Part shown: positions 33,123 to 43,923 of the stretch, piece by piece
Numbering within the stretch: position 1 is the stretch's first letter
Layout: every line of letters starts with the position of its first letter
Assembly: GCA_014529385.2 (NCBI GenBank)
Contig: CM043967.1
Location: 81,037,778 to 81,101,777, forward strand
From: Adiantum capillus-veneris
Lineage: Eukaryota > Streptophyta > Polypodiopsida > Polypodiales > Pteridaceae
Direction of reading: 5' to 3'
DNA length: 64,000 nt
Made by a program: the position numbers and the translations under genes
Notes under the pieces: generated by a model
Databases searched by the model: none
What the model was told of the DNA's origin: nothing
Seen by the model: only the letters and a program-made list of their open reading frames with translations

Positions 33123-33859
33123 ATCTTCTTCGAGTACCTTCTGCTTCGAGCTTCGAGCTTCGGGATTACAGGTTGCAGGTTGCAGATTACAGGTTATAGG
33201 TTACAGGTTATAGGTTACAGGGACAGGGACACGTACAGGTACAGGTGATTCACACAGGTACAGGTAGATGGAGTACAGTGATATACTAGCAGTGATGTCA
33301 CTTGCAGTTGTTGTGGGTATGTATCACTTGGCGCCTATTTGAGCGCATTGTCTACTGGATTGTACGTTACTTATGGAAACTGCCATTGTACGCATTTGTG
33401 GAGCCATACTTGGTTGTATTTGGCAGTCCCAGCCATTTCTGAGACTTGGTCTGGAAGATAGTCATTTCTGAGACTTGACTATATGCTATTTGCATTAGCC
33501 TTCGTGAGAGGGTCGATAGCGTGAGGTTTTTATTGAGCTGGGGGATTCTCAAATGTGGAGATCCTTTCGGTGATACAGGTAGCTAGAGCACCCTTTTTGT
33601 GACCTCGCCATAGGCTATGTACTAGTGAGTCCTACTTGATGCTCGGGTTCTATTGTTGACAGTTTATGCATACATAGACAGTCTATATTTTGGGTTCCTA
33701 CTGCTCTGCTTCTGCGGAAACTCTGTCGAAATTTTCCCAAGTTATGATGGCTGGTTTTCTGGTATTTTGAGCCATTTATGCTGTTATGCTGCTGAAATTT
33801 TGGCAAAAATCAGAGGTTGAGTCAGGTGTGCCTTCTTGGGAGCTTCATGGTTGGCTTTA
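33123..33859 (+). other. T1 leader
   Basis: About 0.7 kb between primer site and ORF0. 33165-33260 is a run of diverged TTACAGGTTRYAGG-type short repeats. No coding region is supported. Confidence 0.5.
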
Positions 33860-34078
33860 ATGGATGATCAAAATGGCCCTCATTTCACTCCTTTTCATTT
33901 AACTCAAAGGATTCAGATTAATGTTCATGTGTCCAGGAAGATCTTTTTCCAGCAGCGCAGAGTCTTTATGTTTGGGCCAAGAAGATTGAGAGAGATTCTG
34001 GAATGTCCTTTGCCTGTTGTAATCCCAATGATCAACTACGAAAACTCATTTGATGTGCATGTGTTTGTCCTTATCTAA
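33860..34078 (+). CDS. ORF0 of T1, conserved small protein upstream of gag
   Basis: 72 aa from the ATG at 33860 (an in-frame ATG at 33836 would add eight residues). It aligns along its length with E1 6377-6604: both start Met-Asp, then share RKIF followed by QQR, a FG--RL-EIL block, P-PV and SFDV near the end. The open frame and amino-acid conservation argue for a protein, although no known domain is recognised. It sits about 100 nt before gag and in the same frame as neither gag nor pol. Confidence 0.6.
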   Translation: MDDQNGPHFTPFHLTQRIQINVHVSRKIFFQQRRVFMFGPRRLREILECPLPVVIPMINYENSFDVHVFVLI

Positions 34079-34180
34079 AGCTGAGCTCCATTGAAGTTTC
34101 TAGGGATTGGGTAGTGAAAAGTTTTGGGTTCTTGCACGTGTGTTCGAAAGGGTTCTCAAAGCATCATAATTTGGGTAGCC

Positions 34181-35443
34181 ATGGATTTCTCTTATCCGGA
34201 GTTTCATGGAAGAAGTGATGAAGATGTGGAAGAATTTTTGGAAAAGATGGAGGTTGCCTGCATTAGCAACCAGATTCATGACCCTACGCAAATGTTACGC
34301 CTTCTCCAAATTTGTTTGAAGAGTGATGCACGAGTTTGGTCCAAGGCATTTGAAGAGGAGTTGCGTGCAGCAGATCCACCTATAAGATTGAGTTGGGACA
34401 ATCTAAGGCATGGATTGGAAGTGGAGTTTGTGAAGATAGAAGATCCTGACAAAGTGTGGCAAGAAGTACAAGGTTTGGTGCAGAAGGAAGGTGAGCCAGT
34501 AGATGCGTACATACGTAAGTTTTCATTGGCATGGGAGCGAATGTGCAAGGCTTTAGCACCACAGGTACCCCTGCCTGGCATGATGAAGAAGGACAGGTTC
34601 TTGGCTGGTCTTTGGGAGAATATACGTTGGAGAGTGGAGCTAAAGAAGCCTAGGACATATGAGGATGCACTAGAGGTAGCAAGGAACAAAGAGTGGAAGC
34701 TGAGGAAAATGAGCCAGTTAGGGGTGGAGTCTTTGCCAATGAGGTCTGAATTTCAGCCTATAGAGTCTTTACAAGGGCGCATGTCAGGGGTTCATCATGA
34801 ACCAGTAGTTCCTGTTACTACTCAGGTTATGCCAGCAGTGGTCACTACAGCAGTGCAAGATGATGGGCTAAGGCAAGACATGAGGCAAATGGTAGATTTG
34901 ATGAAGAATCTCAGCCTAAACATGCTAGGTCAAGTGGGAAATAATCGAGGTCGAGGGAGGTTTGCAAATCAGCTAGGAGGTGAAGAAAGGCCTAGGAATG
35001 GTGTTGGACAAAGCAATGGTAGGTTTTGGAGGCAGACGCCCACATGTTATAATTGTGGAGAGTTGGGTCACATCAGCCCGCAATGTGATAAGCCACCAAG
35101 GATGGGGGGAGACATGTATCCATTGCCAAGACAGGTGCTAATTAGGTCAAATGATTATGGCATCGAAATTAAGGGAGACGAAGATACCAGTGGACTGACC
35201 CAGGAGGAAAAGGGAAAGACAAAAGTGCTAAGTGTAGTCACCTTGGAGAAGGCATCAAAGCTAGAGGATACATTAGTGATGCCTATTGGGAAGAGGACCA
35301 CAGAGGATAAGGAAGGAAGAAGTGCCCCAGGTCCTAGTAAGAAGAAAGGAAAGAGCCATGAAGGCGAGGATGTCAAGGCCAAGAGGAAAAGGAGAGCTCG
35401 TCGAAAGTTTCATGTTTCAGATTTTCCACTAGGGGATGGGTAA
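34181..35443 (+). pseudogene. Gag of T1
   Basis: Structural protein. It starts MDFSYPEFHGRSDEDVEEFL; an upstream in-frame ATG at 34124 is less likely because E1 gag aligns from this Met. The capsid core spans about residues 1-170, with FL-KMEVA, WSKAFEEEL, SWDNLRHGLE-EF and RFLAGLWENIRWRVE. The CCHC knuckle CYNCGELGHISPQC lies near 35045-35086. A Lys/Arg-rich segment then leads to DFPLGDG and a TAA at 35441-35443. E1 reads through at the same place, so the TAA is a nonsense change inside a gag-pol frame or, less likely, a read-through site. Confidence 0.88.
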
Positions 35444-37927
35444 TTAAGCTATGACTTGAGGGAGGATCTGACGAGCAGGAAGGCAGATGTTACTTTTGGG
35501 CAGCTTATAGAGATGGTGCCTAAGCTAAAGCGACAGTGGAAGAGGATGGTTAACCCAATGGAGAAAGAGCCAGAGAGAGGTTCAGTGAAGGTGTTGGCAA
35601 TGGATGAGCTACCAGACATTTGTCCAATAGTAGATGTGTGGCATAAAAGGAAAAATTTGGGACAAGGTTATGTGGATGGCGGAGCCCAAATATGCGTCAT
35701 AACAGACTCATGCGTTGAGAAGATGGGTCTCACAGTGGCTGGGGTGTCAGGTTTTCGGATCAGATTGGCAAACCATCAAAAAGTAAAATGCTTAGGTGTT
35801 GTAAAGAGCTTAGAAGTGGAGGCATATGATGCAAAGGCAGTGGTTGATTTTCATGTGATGCCAGCAGGGTTGGGAGCATATCCTATTATACTGGGCAGAC
35901 CATGGTTACGTGCGGTGGGAGCTGTTCAAGATTGGCGACATGGTACGATTAGCCTCTATGGAAAGACAGGTACCAAGAAGCTTTATAATATGGACACAAG
36001 GAAACGATTAGAGGAGCTTTATGAAGATGAGGATGAGTCTAGTGATAAAGACTCTTCCACGGTGACAGATGAGGACAGTGATAGCACTACCAGCAGTGAT
36101 GAGGATGCTGATGTTGCATTTCTTTTGATGGACAAAGAAATCCAGGATATTGGCTTAGTTGCATTTGCGAATGAGGTTGAAGATGAAAGTGAAGGGCCTT
36201 ATGAAGTGATTGAAGGGCTGATGCAAACCAAGGTTGAGTTGTCAAAGAAGCAGGAATTAATGACGCACATGATTAGTGGAGACCTCTCAACTATGGAGAA
36301 GGACATATATTTGCACATGCTGGCTAGTTTTCCTGATTTGTTCATTACTTCATATGGAGAGATCAGAGGGTTCAAGGGCAAAGAGATGCATATAGAGCTG
36401 AAAGAAGGTGCTAAGCCAGTGCGGCAAAGGCTAAGAAGGATGGGTCAAGAGCAAATGGAAGCCTTGCGAGTAGAGGTGGACAAGTTATTGAAGGCAGGGT
36501 TCATAGTTCCAGTGGAGACCACAGAATGGGTGAGTCCAGTTGTAGTCAGTCCAAAGAAGGATGGGAAGTGGAGAATTTGTGTGGATTTTAAACCCTTAAA
36601 CGCAGCCACTAAGAAGAACTCATATCCTCTTCCATTCATTGATCAGATCTTGGATTCAGTGGCAGGTTATGAGAGGTACAATGTGTGTGATGGTTTTTCA
36701 GGCTATTTTCAATTGAAGATTGCTCTTAAAGACCGCACAAAGACCACTTTTATTACGCCATGGGGCTGCTATTGCTACACAGTATTGCCATTTGGGTTGT
36801 CAAATGGACCTTCCTTCTATCAAGAGAGAGCAAATTGGGTGTTGGAACCATTCATTGGTAGTTGTGTTAAAGCTTTTATGGATGACTTCTGTGTCTATAG
36901 CAGTAGGGATGATCACCATGAGAAGCTGCAGATGGTATTGGCTCGATATGATGAATGTGGAGGACAACTAAATCCAAAGAAATGTCATCTAGCACAACCA
37001 AGGGTGAAGTTATTGGGCCACATGGTGTCAGAAAATGGCATTGAGGCTGATCCAGACAAGGTTAAGTCAATTATTCTTCTTCCATCACCTATGAGTACGA
37101 AGCAATTGGCAACCTTTATACACAAAGTGAAGTACATGGCACGGTTTATTCCATTGTCTTCGCAGCTTCTTTATCCATTACAGCAAGTGGCAAAGCATGA
37201 TCCATTGCAATGGGATGACAAGTGTGAAGAAGTGTTTCAAGAGGTGAAAGAGGTGTTAGGGGGGTTGTCAGCCATGCAGGCTCCTGATTGGGAGAAAGTT
37301 TTTTATGTAAATCCATCAGTAGGGGATGATGCCATTGGAGCCATGTTATTGCAAAAGGGGAAGGGCAGCCATTATATGAGGCCAGTGTATTGTGCAAGCC
37401 GAGTGAAGTTGGTAGCGGAGAGAAAGTTATCGGAAGTAGAGCTAGTGATGGCCAGTGTAATATTTGCTTGTCGACGATTTCGTCATTACTTGCTACCACG
37501 GCCTTTTGTTTTCTTGACGAGTTATGCCTTTTTGCCACAGTTACTTAATGGTACTAACATGTCAAATGTGGTGAAGAAATGGGTAATTGAGCTGCAAGAG
37601 TTTGAGTTCTCTTTTCTAGTGGAAGATAGTACAAGGGCTACCCTAGCTGATTTGTTGACCTACAAGGAGAATCCCCTTATTGTCAAGGAAGAGGTGGTGA
37701 GAAAGGTAGTTGAAGAAGTGCCACATATCAGCAATGCACATGTGTTGTTCTTTGATGGTTCATACAGAAAGAGCCACGATGCAGCTTCAGGGGGTATAGC
37801 ACTTTATGATCCAGAGGGGAAGCTAGTATGCAAGAGAGGGTTCAAATTGGATGCTCATAGTAACAATGAGGCTGAATATGCTACATTGGAAGCCGGATTA
37901 CACATTTGTTTGAAGCATGGGGTTTGA
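35444..37927 (+). pseudogene. Protease, RT and RNase H region of T1 pol
   Basis: In frame with gag. The protease has YVDGGAQICVIT (Asp at 35675) and LGRPWLRA. An acidic Ser/Asp linker at about 36020-36120 follows. RT has WRICVDFKPLN, DGFSGYFQLKIA, FGLSNGPSFYQER and the catalytic AFMDDFCVYS (36872-36901). The first RNase H lacks its first catalytic Asp (VNPSVGDDAIGA) and its DHQ-type Asp, so it is probably inactive. The second, archaeal-type RNase H starts with LFFDGSYRKS (Asp at 37754) and NNEAEYATLEAGL (Glu at 37874). The frame meets TGA at 37925-37927. Confidence 0.92.
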
Positions 37928-38914
37928 AGGTTGAGCATAAAAGGTGATGCCTTGTTAGTGGTGAAGCAAGTGTTGGGTGTGTGGAAGAGCAAGAACACCT
38001 CATTGAAGGAAATGTGCTTCAGAATTAAAGGCCTGTTAAAAAAGTTTGAAGCATGGAGCATTAGACACATTGAACGTGCTCTAAATGGAGAGGCACATGA
38101 AGCAGCTCAAGGCATGATTGGGGAGCTATTCGTGTTAAGGACCAATTTACCTCTTTATCATGGTCGGGAAAGTTTGGCTCAAGAAGAGGAGTTTTTGCTA
38201 ACAGGAATCATTCCAAAGGAGATTCAGAAGTCTAAGAAGAATGGCTTTGTGCGTAGAGCATACAGGTACAAATTGATTGGCGATGTCTTATACATGAAAG
38301 GAGCTGATCTCGTGTTGAGGCGTGTACCTTGGCGGGAGGAGCTTTACAGAGTGTTGGAAGAGAATCATGAAGGCGCATGTGGTGGCCATTTTGCTCTAAA
38401 GATCACCTTGCATAAGATTTTGCAAGAGGGGTATGTATGGCCTAGTTTGCACAAGGATGTTCACCATTGGTGTAGGTCTTGCAATAGGTGTCAAGCATTT
38501 GGGAAGAGAGTGTTGAAGCCAGAGCTACGAAAAACCATTATGGCGTTTGATGTGTTTGAAAAGTGGGGGATTGATGCAATAGGCCCGTTACCTATCACAA
38601 GCAGGGGCAAAAGCTATATCTTGACGGCAGTGGACTATCTCTCTAGATGGGCAGAGGCTATAGCAGTAAAACAGATCACTGCAAAGGATGTGGCAAAATT
38701 TGTGTATGATGAAATATGTTGCAAGTTTGGGGTGCCATTAGAGCTACTTTCAGATAAGGGACCAGGATTTAGAGCTAAACTGCTAGATTTTTTATGTGCA
38801 AAGATGAAGATTAGGCACCAGCATACTACTCCTTATTACCCACAGTGTAATGGCTTAAATGAAAGATTCAATGGTGAGTTGGTACAAATTCTTTCTAAAG
38901 TGACAGAGCACTAA
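37928..38914 (+). pseudogene. Second RNase H end and integrase of T1
   Basis: Continues in frame: LSIKGDALLVVKQV gives the third catalytic Asp of the archaeal-type RNase H (37946). Integrase follows, with the HHCC finger (H-EGACGGH...CRSCNRC, 38365-38500), WGIDAIGPLP (first Asp, about 38568), SDKGPGFRAKL (second Asp, about 38752) and NGLNERFNGEL (Glu, about 38862). A TAA at 38912-38914 interrupts at EH-GKNWD. Confidence 0.92.
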
Positions 38915-39532
38915 GGAAAGAATTGGGATTTGGAATTGCCTAGTGCATTATGGGCTTACCGTACTTCGGTGAAGACAGGTACAGGGTTTACTCCATTTCA
39001 TTTGGTGTATGGAAAAGAAGCACTATTGCCTGTGGAAGTAGAGTTGCCTGCGGTCAAAATGTTGGAGAAGTTGCTTGGGCCGCCTAGTGATGCATTCAAA
39101 GAGAGGCTCTTGCAGTTACAAGAGGTTCAGTTGGATAGGATGAGTGCATTGGAACATTATGGGCAGATGCAAGATAGGGCTTTGGCAAAGATAAATGAAA
39201 AGGTCAAAAGTAAGGGTATCAAGAAGCATGAATTGGTTTTGCGCTACAACAGTAAGCTGGACAACACCTTCCAAAAGAAGTTTCAAATTAAGTGGGAAGG
39301 CCCTTTCAAGGTAGTAGAGTGTTTTCCAAATGGCACATATCAGCTGGCTAACCTGGATGGTGTTCTACATAAGTCAAGGGTTAATGGGTTGCGTCTTAAG
39401 TTGTATCATGCTAGGTTGATGATGGTGGAGCAAGATGAGTTTTCTGAAGAGCGAGTGATGTCTGTGAGGGATGAGGAGACCTGTGATGCGGCGAGTCTCA
39501 TATCTCTCTTTGCTGCTGCTGATCATGAATGA
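38915..39532 (+). pseudogene. Integrase C-terminal part of T1
   Basis: In frame after the TAA: LPSALWAYRTSVKTGTGFTP and HLVYGKEALLPVEVE, then a C-terminal domain with WEGPFKVVECFPNGTYQL, the GPF/Y-type module. An acidic tail ends at the natural stop near 39530. No chromodomain is visible, as expected for the Tat group. Confidence 0.88.
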
Positions 39533-39543
39533 TCTAGCAGGCT

Positions 39544-39560
39544 AGGGGATGGGCAAATTA
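39544..39560 (+). promoter_or_regulatory. Polypurine tract of T1
   Basis: AGGGGATGGGCAAATTA directly before TGTCAGGAG. Confidence 0.75.
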
Positions 39561-40693
39561 TGTCAGGAGATTTTTGGAGCAAGGGATTGCACATATGTAC
39601 ATATACATGCATGGTGCATCAAATAAAGGATTGCCCATTTTCCTTAGCCAGGTGGTTATGTGGGGCCCACATGTGTACAGGTAGGACAGCATGTACATAG
39701 TGCATCGATTTTCACTATCACCAGTACCAGTATGTTTTCTACAATAATGAGGAGTTTATAGCGCGTAAAACTTCTCGAGGAAGCTATCTGCGGGCCGACG
39801 ACGTGAGGTCAGCAGGTGCGTCAGATGGCATCTAGTGGCGTCAGGAGGGCGAACGAGGTCAATATTTGCACGCAGATGAGGACGGACACAACGTGGGTGT
39901 TTTCTGGTGAGAGTTATGCAGAAAGGTCATCATTAGGACCACTTTTTGGGGCCACTTCACGTGGTGGCGAGATGCATTATTGGAAAAAAGCTGAGTGCCC
40001 GGTGTGCGAATGATGCAAAAAGGTGACAACTATGCACTGCGAGGTCAGTTTTTGGCCTGTTCGGGGTACGTTTGAGGTCATCTAAAAGGCCAAGGGTGCC
40101 CAACTAAAAAATCTAAGTGTGGGAATTGAAAAACAAGAGAGAAGACCAGAAAAAACGTGGAGAAGAGAGGAGGAACAGCCGCAGGTGTGTTTTTGGGGTT
40201 TGTTTTGGCCGTAAACTGCTCATCCGAGGTCGGATTTGAGCACTTTGACATTGTAGACTGGGGTTTTGGGCCGTTCCGGACGCGATGGCGCTGTCCATTT
40301 TGCCAAATTCCTCACTCTTTTTCTGCTATTTTTCTGTGTAATCTTCTCCGGTGAGTGAAGTTTCTTCTCCAATTTGTGATTGTATCTGGTATCTTTTACC
40401 CATATTGTGTGAGCTGTTTGCCCCATTGGTGTTGGCCCAAGCTCAATTGTATCTAAACATCCGAAATTCTCCTCTTTTGAGTTGAGTTTTTGGGTGTGTG
40501 TGTGTGTGTGTGTGTATGTGTGTGGAGTGGGCAAGTGGATAGTCTCTCTCCTCTCACTCCAGAGGTGTGTTCCCTGTCTCGGCCAGGTGTGTTGTGTAAG
40601 CCGAGTGGTGCCCCATAGTGTGTGTGTGTATCTTTCCAAGAGTGTGTGTCGGGTCGTTATAGAGGCGCTGTGTGTGTTTTCATCCCGCTCACA
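39561..40693 (+). repeat. 3' LTR of T1
   Basis: 1,133 bp, near-identical to 31969-33099. Confidence 0.93.
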
Positions 40694-40697
40694 CCGT
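40694..40697. repeat. Target-site duplication of T1 (right), CCGT
   Basis: Matches 31965-31968. Confidence 0.82.
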
Positions 40698-41693
40698 TGA
40701 GGGTGACCGATTGATTAAGTACACAGACGTACTTACAGCTTCCACCCAAAGCTCAAGCGGTAGGCCTGCATGTAGTCGCATGCTTCGTGCTCGTTCCATG
40801 ATTGACCTGTTCATCCTTTCCAAAATCCCATTTTGTTGAGGTGTTGTTGGGGTTGTCCTTTGCCTCCGAATGCCATTGCTAGCACAAAAGTTTTCAAAAG
40901 CTTGGCTGCAATATTCGCCTCCATTATCGGATCTGAGGCATTTAACCTTGGTACCTGTTTCATTTTCCACAAAGGCTTTCCACCTTTGAAATATGGAAAA
41001 TACATCGGATTTATTCTTCATGACATAAACCCATGTTTTTCTACTCGCATCGTCTATGAATGTTACATAGTACAATGAGCCACCAAGTGATGGTGTACTT
41101 GCACGACCCCAAACATCAGAATGAACCAACTCAAGTTTTTTATTTTTTCTTTCATTTCCTGCTTTTTGAAATTTTACCCTCTTTTGTTTACCATAAACAC
41201 AATCTTCATAGAACTCTAAGTCCACTTCTTTTAAACCTGGTGGAAGCTTCTTTGTTTGAAGGATTTGTATTCCTTTGGTACTCATATGCCCAAGTCGGTA
41301 GTGCCACACCGCACTGTCAACTTCTGTAGTTGCTGCACAAGCTGAAGGTTGCGTGCTAACAGTACACAAGTAAAGTGTACCAACTTTTTCTCCCTTGGCA
41401 ACCACCAAAGATCCCTTTGAGATCTTCCACCGTTTGTTTCCGAATGCAATGTTGTGACCTTCATTGTCCAATTGTTCTGTAGAGATCAAATTTTTGCGAA
41501 GAGAAGGAACATGCCTAACATCTTTAAGCTTCCATTCATTTCCGTTAGTAGTTTTGACAGAAACTGTCCCTTTGCCGACAATCTCACAAGCTTCATCATC
41601 TCCCAAGTATACATACCCAAAATTACCTTTGGTGTAGTCTTGGAAATGTTGCTTGTGTGGTGTCGCATGGAATGAAGCCCCGGAATCTACTAT
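40698..41693 (-). pseudogene. Pol of C2, part 1: protease and integrase
   Basis: After the TAG the frame reads IVDSGASFHATP (protease active site), GYVYLGDDEACEIVGKGTV and VRHVPSLRKNLISTEQL. The gag_pre-integrase segment and integrase follow, with the first zinc His pair in WHYRLGHMS. The usual CEDC has become YEDC (FYEDCVYGK), so the finger lacks one Cys. Catalytic residues are seen in HSDVWGRASTPSLGG, LRSDNGGEY and NGILERMN. The frame stops at the T1 insertion after INRSPST and resumes at 31964. Confidence 0.93.
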
Positions 41694-42566
41694 CTAGGAA
41701 TTAGACACATTGTCTAATGAGAGAATTAGAGCATCTTGCTCTACTTTACTTGCCACATTGGCCTCCGATGTTGGCTTGTTGTCTTGAGACTCTGTCTCCT
41801 TCTTCTTCTTGGACCAGCAATCCTTCTTGACGTGGCCCTTCTTGCCGCAGTTCCAACATTCAAGAACTGACTTTGTGTGTGACTTGCTCCGCCTTGAGCG
41901 ATCACGACCCTTTTGGTTTTTGAACCTCTCCTTAGGCCTTCCTCTTGTTTCTACTGACAATGCAGCACTTGATGATTCTCCTGTGCTTCTCCTTCGCATT
42001 TCCTCGCTTAGGAGAACACCCACAACATCATCAAACTTAAGAGTATTTGTGCCAGAAATAGAATTACTTACAACCATCACAAGGCTGTCCCAACTATCCG
42101 GTAGAGATGATAGTATAAGGAGAGCTTGCACTTCGTCATCGAAATTGATTTTCACTGATCGAAGTTGACTTATGTTTGTGTTAAAGTCATTTAGGTGTTC
42201 TGCAACTGAACCATTCTCTGCCATCTTTAGATTGAACAAGCGCTTCATAAGAAATACCTTATTGGATGCCGATGGTTTCTCGTAGAAGTCATCAAGTGAC
42301 TTCATCAAGTCCTCCGTGGTCTTCATCTCCAAAACATTGAAGGCCACCGTTGACGCCAAGCTTAACCGGATTGTTCCCGGTGCCTTTCGATCAAGGACAA
42401 TCCATGCTTCATCTGCCATTGTTGCGGGCTTCTTTGCAAGATCGCCTAGTGGCAAATAGAGGTCCTTCTGGTAGAGATAGTCTTCAATCTGCATCTTCCA
42501 ATGTTGGTAGTTTTTGCCGTTGAACTTCTCAATCTTGAGCTTCCCTTCCTCCGCCATAACTCCCAC
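41694..42566 (-). CDS. Gag of C2 (start of the gag-pol frame)
   Basis: 290 aa; MAEEGKLKIEKFNGKNYQHW is a typical TNT1-type start (alternative Met three residues upstream). The capsid domain (UBN2/gag-polypeptide type) has LYLPLGDLAKKPATM, LMKRLFNLKMAE and LLILSSLPDSWDSLV. The CCHC knuckle is CWNCGKKGHVKKDC near residue 235. The terminal TAG (41694-41696) falls where related elements have Trp in WIVDSGAS, so it is a G-to-A nonsense change inside gag-pol. A Gag protein alone could still be made. Confidence 0.9.
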   Translation of the reverse strand: MGVMAEEGKLKIEKFNGKNYQHWKMQIEDYLYQKDLYLPLGDLAKKPATMADEAWIVLDRKAPGTIRLSLASTVAFNVLEMKTTEDLMKSLDDFYEKPSASNKVFLMKRLFNLKMAENGSVAEHLNDFNTNISQLRSVKINFDDEVQALLILSSLPDSWDSLVMVVSNSISGTNTLKFDDVVGVLLSEEMRRRSTGESSSAALSVETRGRPKERFKNQKGRDRSRRSKSHTKSVLECWNCGKKGHVKKDCWSKKKKETESQDNKPTSEANVASKVEQDALILSLDNVSNS

Positions 42567-42616
42567 TCAATTCAAGGAATCCTTTCCTTGAGATAATTTA
42601 GCTACGAGAAAACCTT

Positions 42617-42628
42617 GCTCTGATACCA
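42617..42628 (-). promoter_or_regulatory. Primer binding site of C2
   Basis: Minus strand TGGTATCAGAGC, exact complement of the initiator methionine tRNA 3' end, 2 nt from the 5' LTR. Confidence 0.95.
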
Positions 42629-42630
42629 GT

Positions 42631-42715
42631 TGTTAGGAAATAAGATGTAGCTAAATAGATTTTTGAGTAGATTACTTAATGGAGAGAGATAGATTTCACA
42701 CACAAGAGATTATAG

Positions 42716-42786
<71 letters not shown>

Positions 42787-43462
42787 CACGATATACGTGG
42801 TTCACCCAATGTGGGCTACGTCCACGGGAAAGCAGCCACTCAATGGCTTTAGCACTTCAAAAGAAGAAGTAGTTTACAAAGGGATTAAACCCTTAATAGA
42901 GCTCCCGCCTTGCTTCACTCTCACCACCTCACACTCACCTTGTTGCATCAACTTCACACTCTATGAAATGTGTGTAGAAATGGCCTCCTTTTATAGGCCA
43001 AAAGGGCTGCCCTCTCTTATGAGAGACAGCCATGTGTAGCCGCCCTTGTGCGAATAAGTCCAAATCGGACCCTCCAATCCGCCCATGTGTGGCCGCCCTT
43101 GAGAAGACAATTCCGCTTTTGAATTCGGCCACCGGCCATTGACTTTCGACCACCGGCCACCGGCCATTGACTTCCGACCACCGGCCATCGGCTATTGACT
43201 ACCGGCCACCGGCCAACCGACTGGTTGTTTTCTTACCAATTTCCGATCGCCGTCCAGCCATAATATTCCGGCGAAAAAAAAAGTCTCGAGGGCCTCCGTC
43301 CCCGAGGCCTCTAAAGTTGCCCGTGATTCTTGTCCGTGAAAATTTTGGTTTCTGGTGAGTGATTTTCTTCACGCACGATGGCTTCTCCTTATAATGGGGC
43401 CTTACAAATGTGCGCTTTTACCACAAAAAATTACAAGGGTAAATCAGGCTCCATACTTAACA
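42631..43462 (-). repeat. 5' LTR of C2
   Basis: 832 bp. Matches 29079-29887 but with a longer (GA)n tract (42719-42782) and about 25-30 substitutions by eye, mainly in the GC-rich ACCGGCC repeats at 43120-43260. Confidence 0.94.
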
Positions 43463-43467
43463 TACAT
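43463..43467. repeat. Target-site duplication of C2 (right), TACAT
   Basis: Matches 29074-29078. Confidence 0.93.
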
Positions 43468-43923
43468 TTCATATCCTGCGATCTCATCAAGCAACATGTC
43501 AGTAAAAGACAATGGAAATGGATCTTTGATAGTTTGGGCATTGAGTTTCCTATAGTCGACACAAACTCTCAATTTCCCGTTTTTCTTAGGAACGACGACT
43601 ATGGGAAATAGCCAATCGCTACTGGCCACCTCTGTGATGAAGCCAGCCTTGAGAAGATTATCAATCTCCTCTTTGACCTTTTTAGCATAGTTGGGGTTCA
43701 TTCGGTATCTTTGCAGTCGTACTAGCCTATCATCTGGCTTCAACGGTATTCAATGCTGACATTCTTCAGGATCCACTCCCTTCAGGTTTGTATGTTCCCG
43801 GGCAAACACGTCTTTGTAGTTCTGGAACATCCTGTGTGCCTTTTACTTCATTGCCGGGTTGAGATGCTTGTTGACCTTGATCGTCCTAGGACTATCCTCC
43901 GATCCTAGGTTCCATTCTTCCAC
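43463..43923 (-). pseudogene. RT start of G2, right of the C2 insertion
   Basis: 43743-43463 encodes RLVRLQRYRMNPNYAKKVKE, LLKAGFITEV, VVVPKKNGKLRVCVDYRKLN and FTDMLLDEIAGYEMY, the fingers of RT, which continue at 29078. Between 43923 and 43744 the protease-RT connection carries at least three stops (at 43921 and near 43843 and 43745). Confidence 0.9.

Larger units (their letters stand above)
31969..40693 (+). mobile_element. T1: Ty3/gypsy element of Tat type with dual RNase H
   Basis: 8,725 bp, plus strand, LTRs of 1,131 and 1,133 bp, CCGT duplication, primer site and purine tract. The interior holds ORF0 and a single gag-pol frame (34181-39532, 1,784 codons) with three stop codons and no frameshift. 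An archaeal-type RNase H between the decayed gypsy RNase H and integrase identifies the Tat group. About 15 substitutions between LTRs by eye, so relatively young. It is the innermost element of the nest. Confidence 0.94.
29079..43462 (-). mobile_element. C2: TNT1-like Ty1/copia element, interrupted by T1
   Basis: Minus orientation, LTRs of 809 and 832 bp, TACAT duplications, perfect iMet primer site, purine tract. About 5.66 kb without T1. Gag and pol form one frame of 1,297 codons (42566 to 29947 with T1 removed), broken only by a TAG at 41694 and a TGA at about 30280. The Gag and Pol motifs resemble TNT1/Tork-type elements. It must be younger than G2 and older than T1. Confidence 0.94.

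Noticed and set aside
32226-33213. Frames within the T1 LTRs and leader, mirrored at 39816-40700
   Set aside because: LTR sequence; the pairs exist because the LTRs are duplicated.
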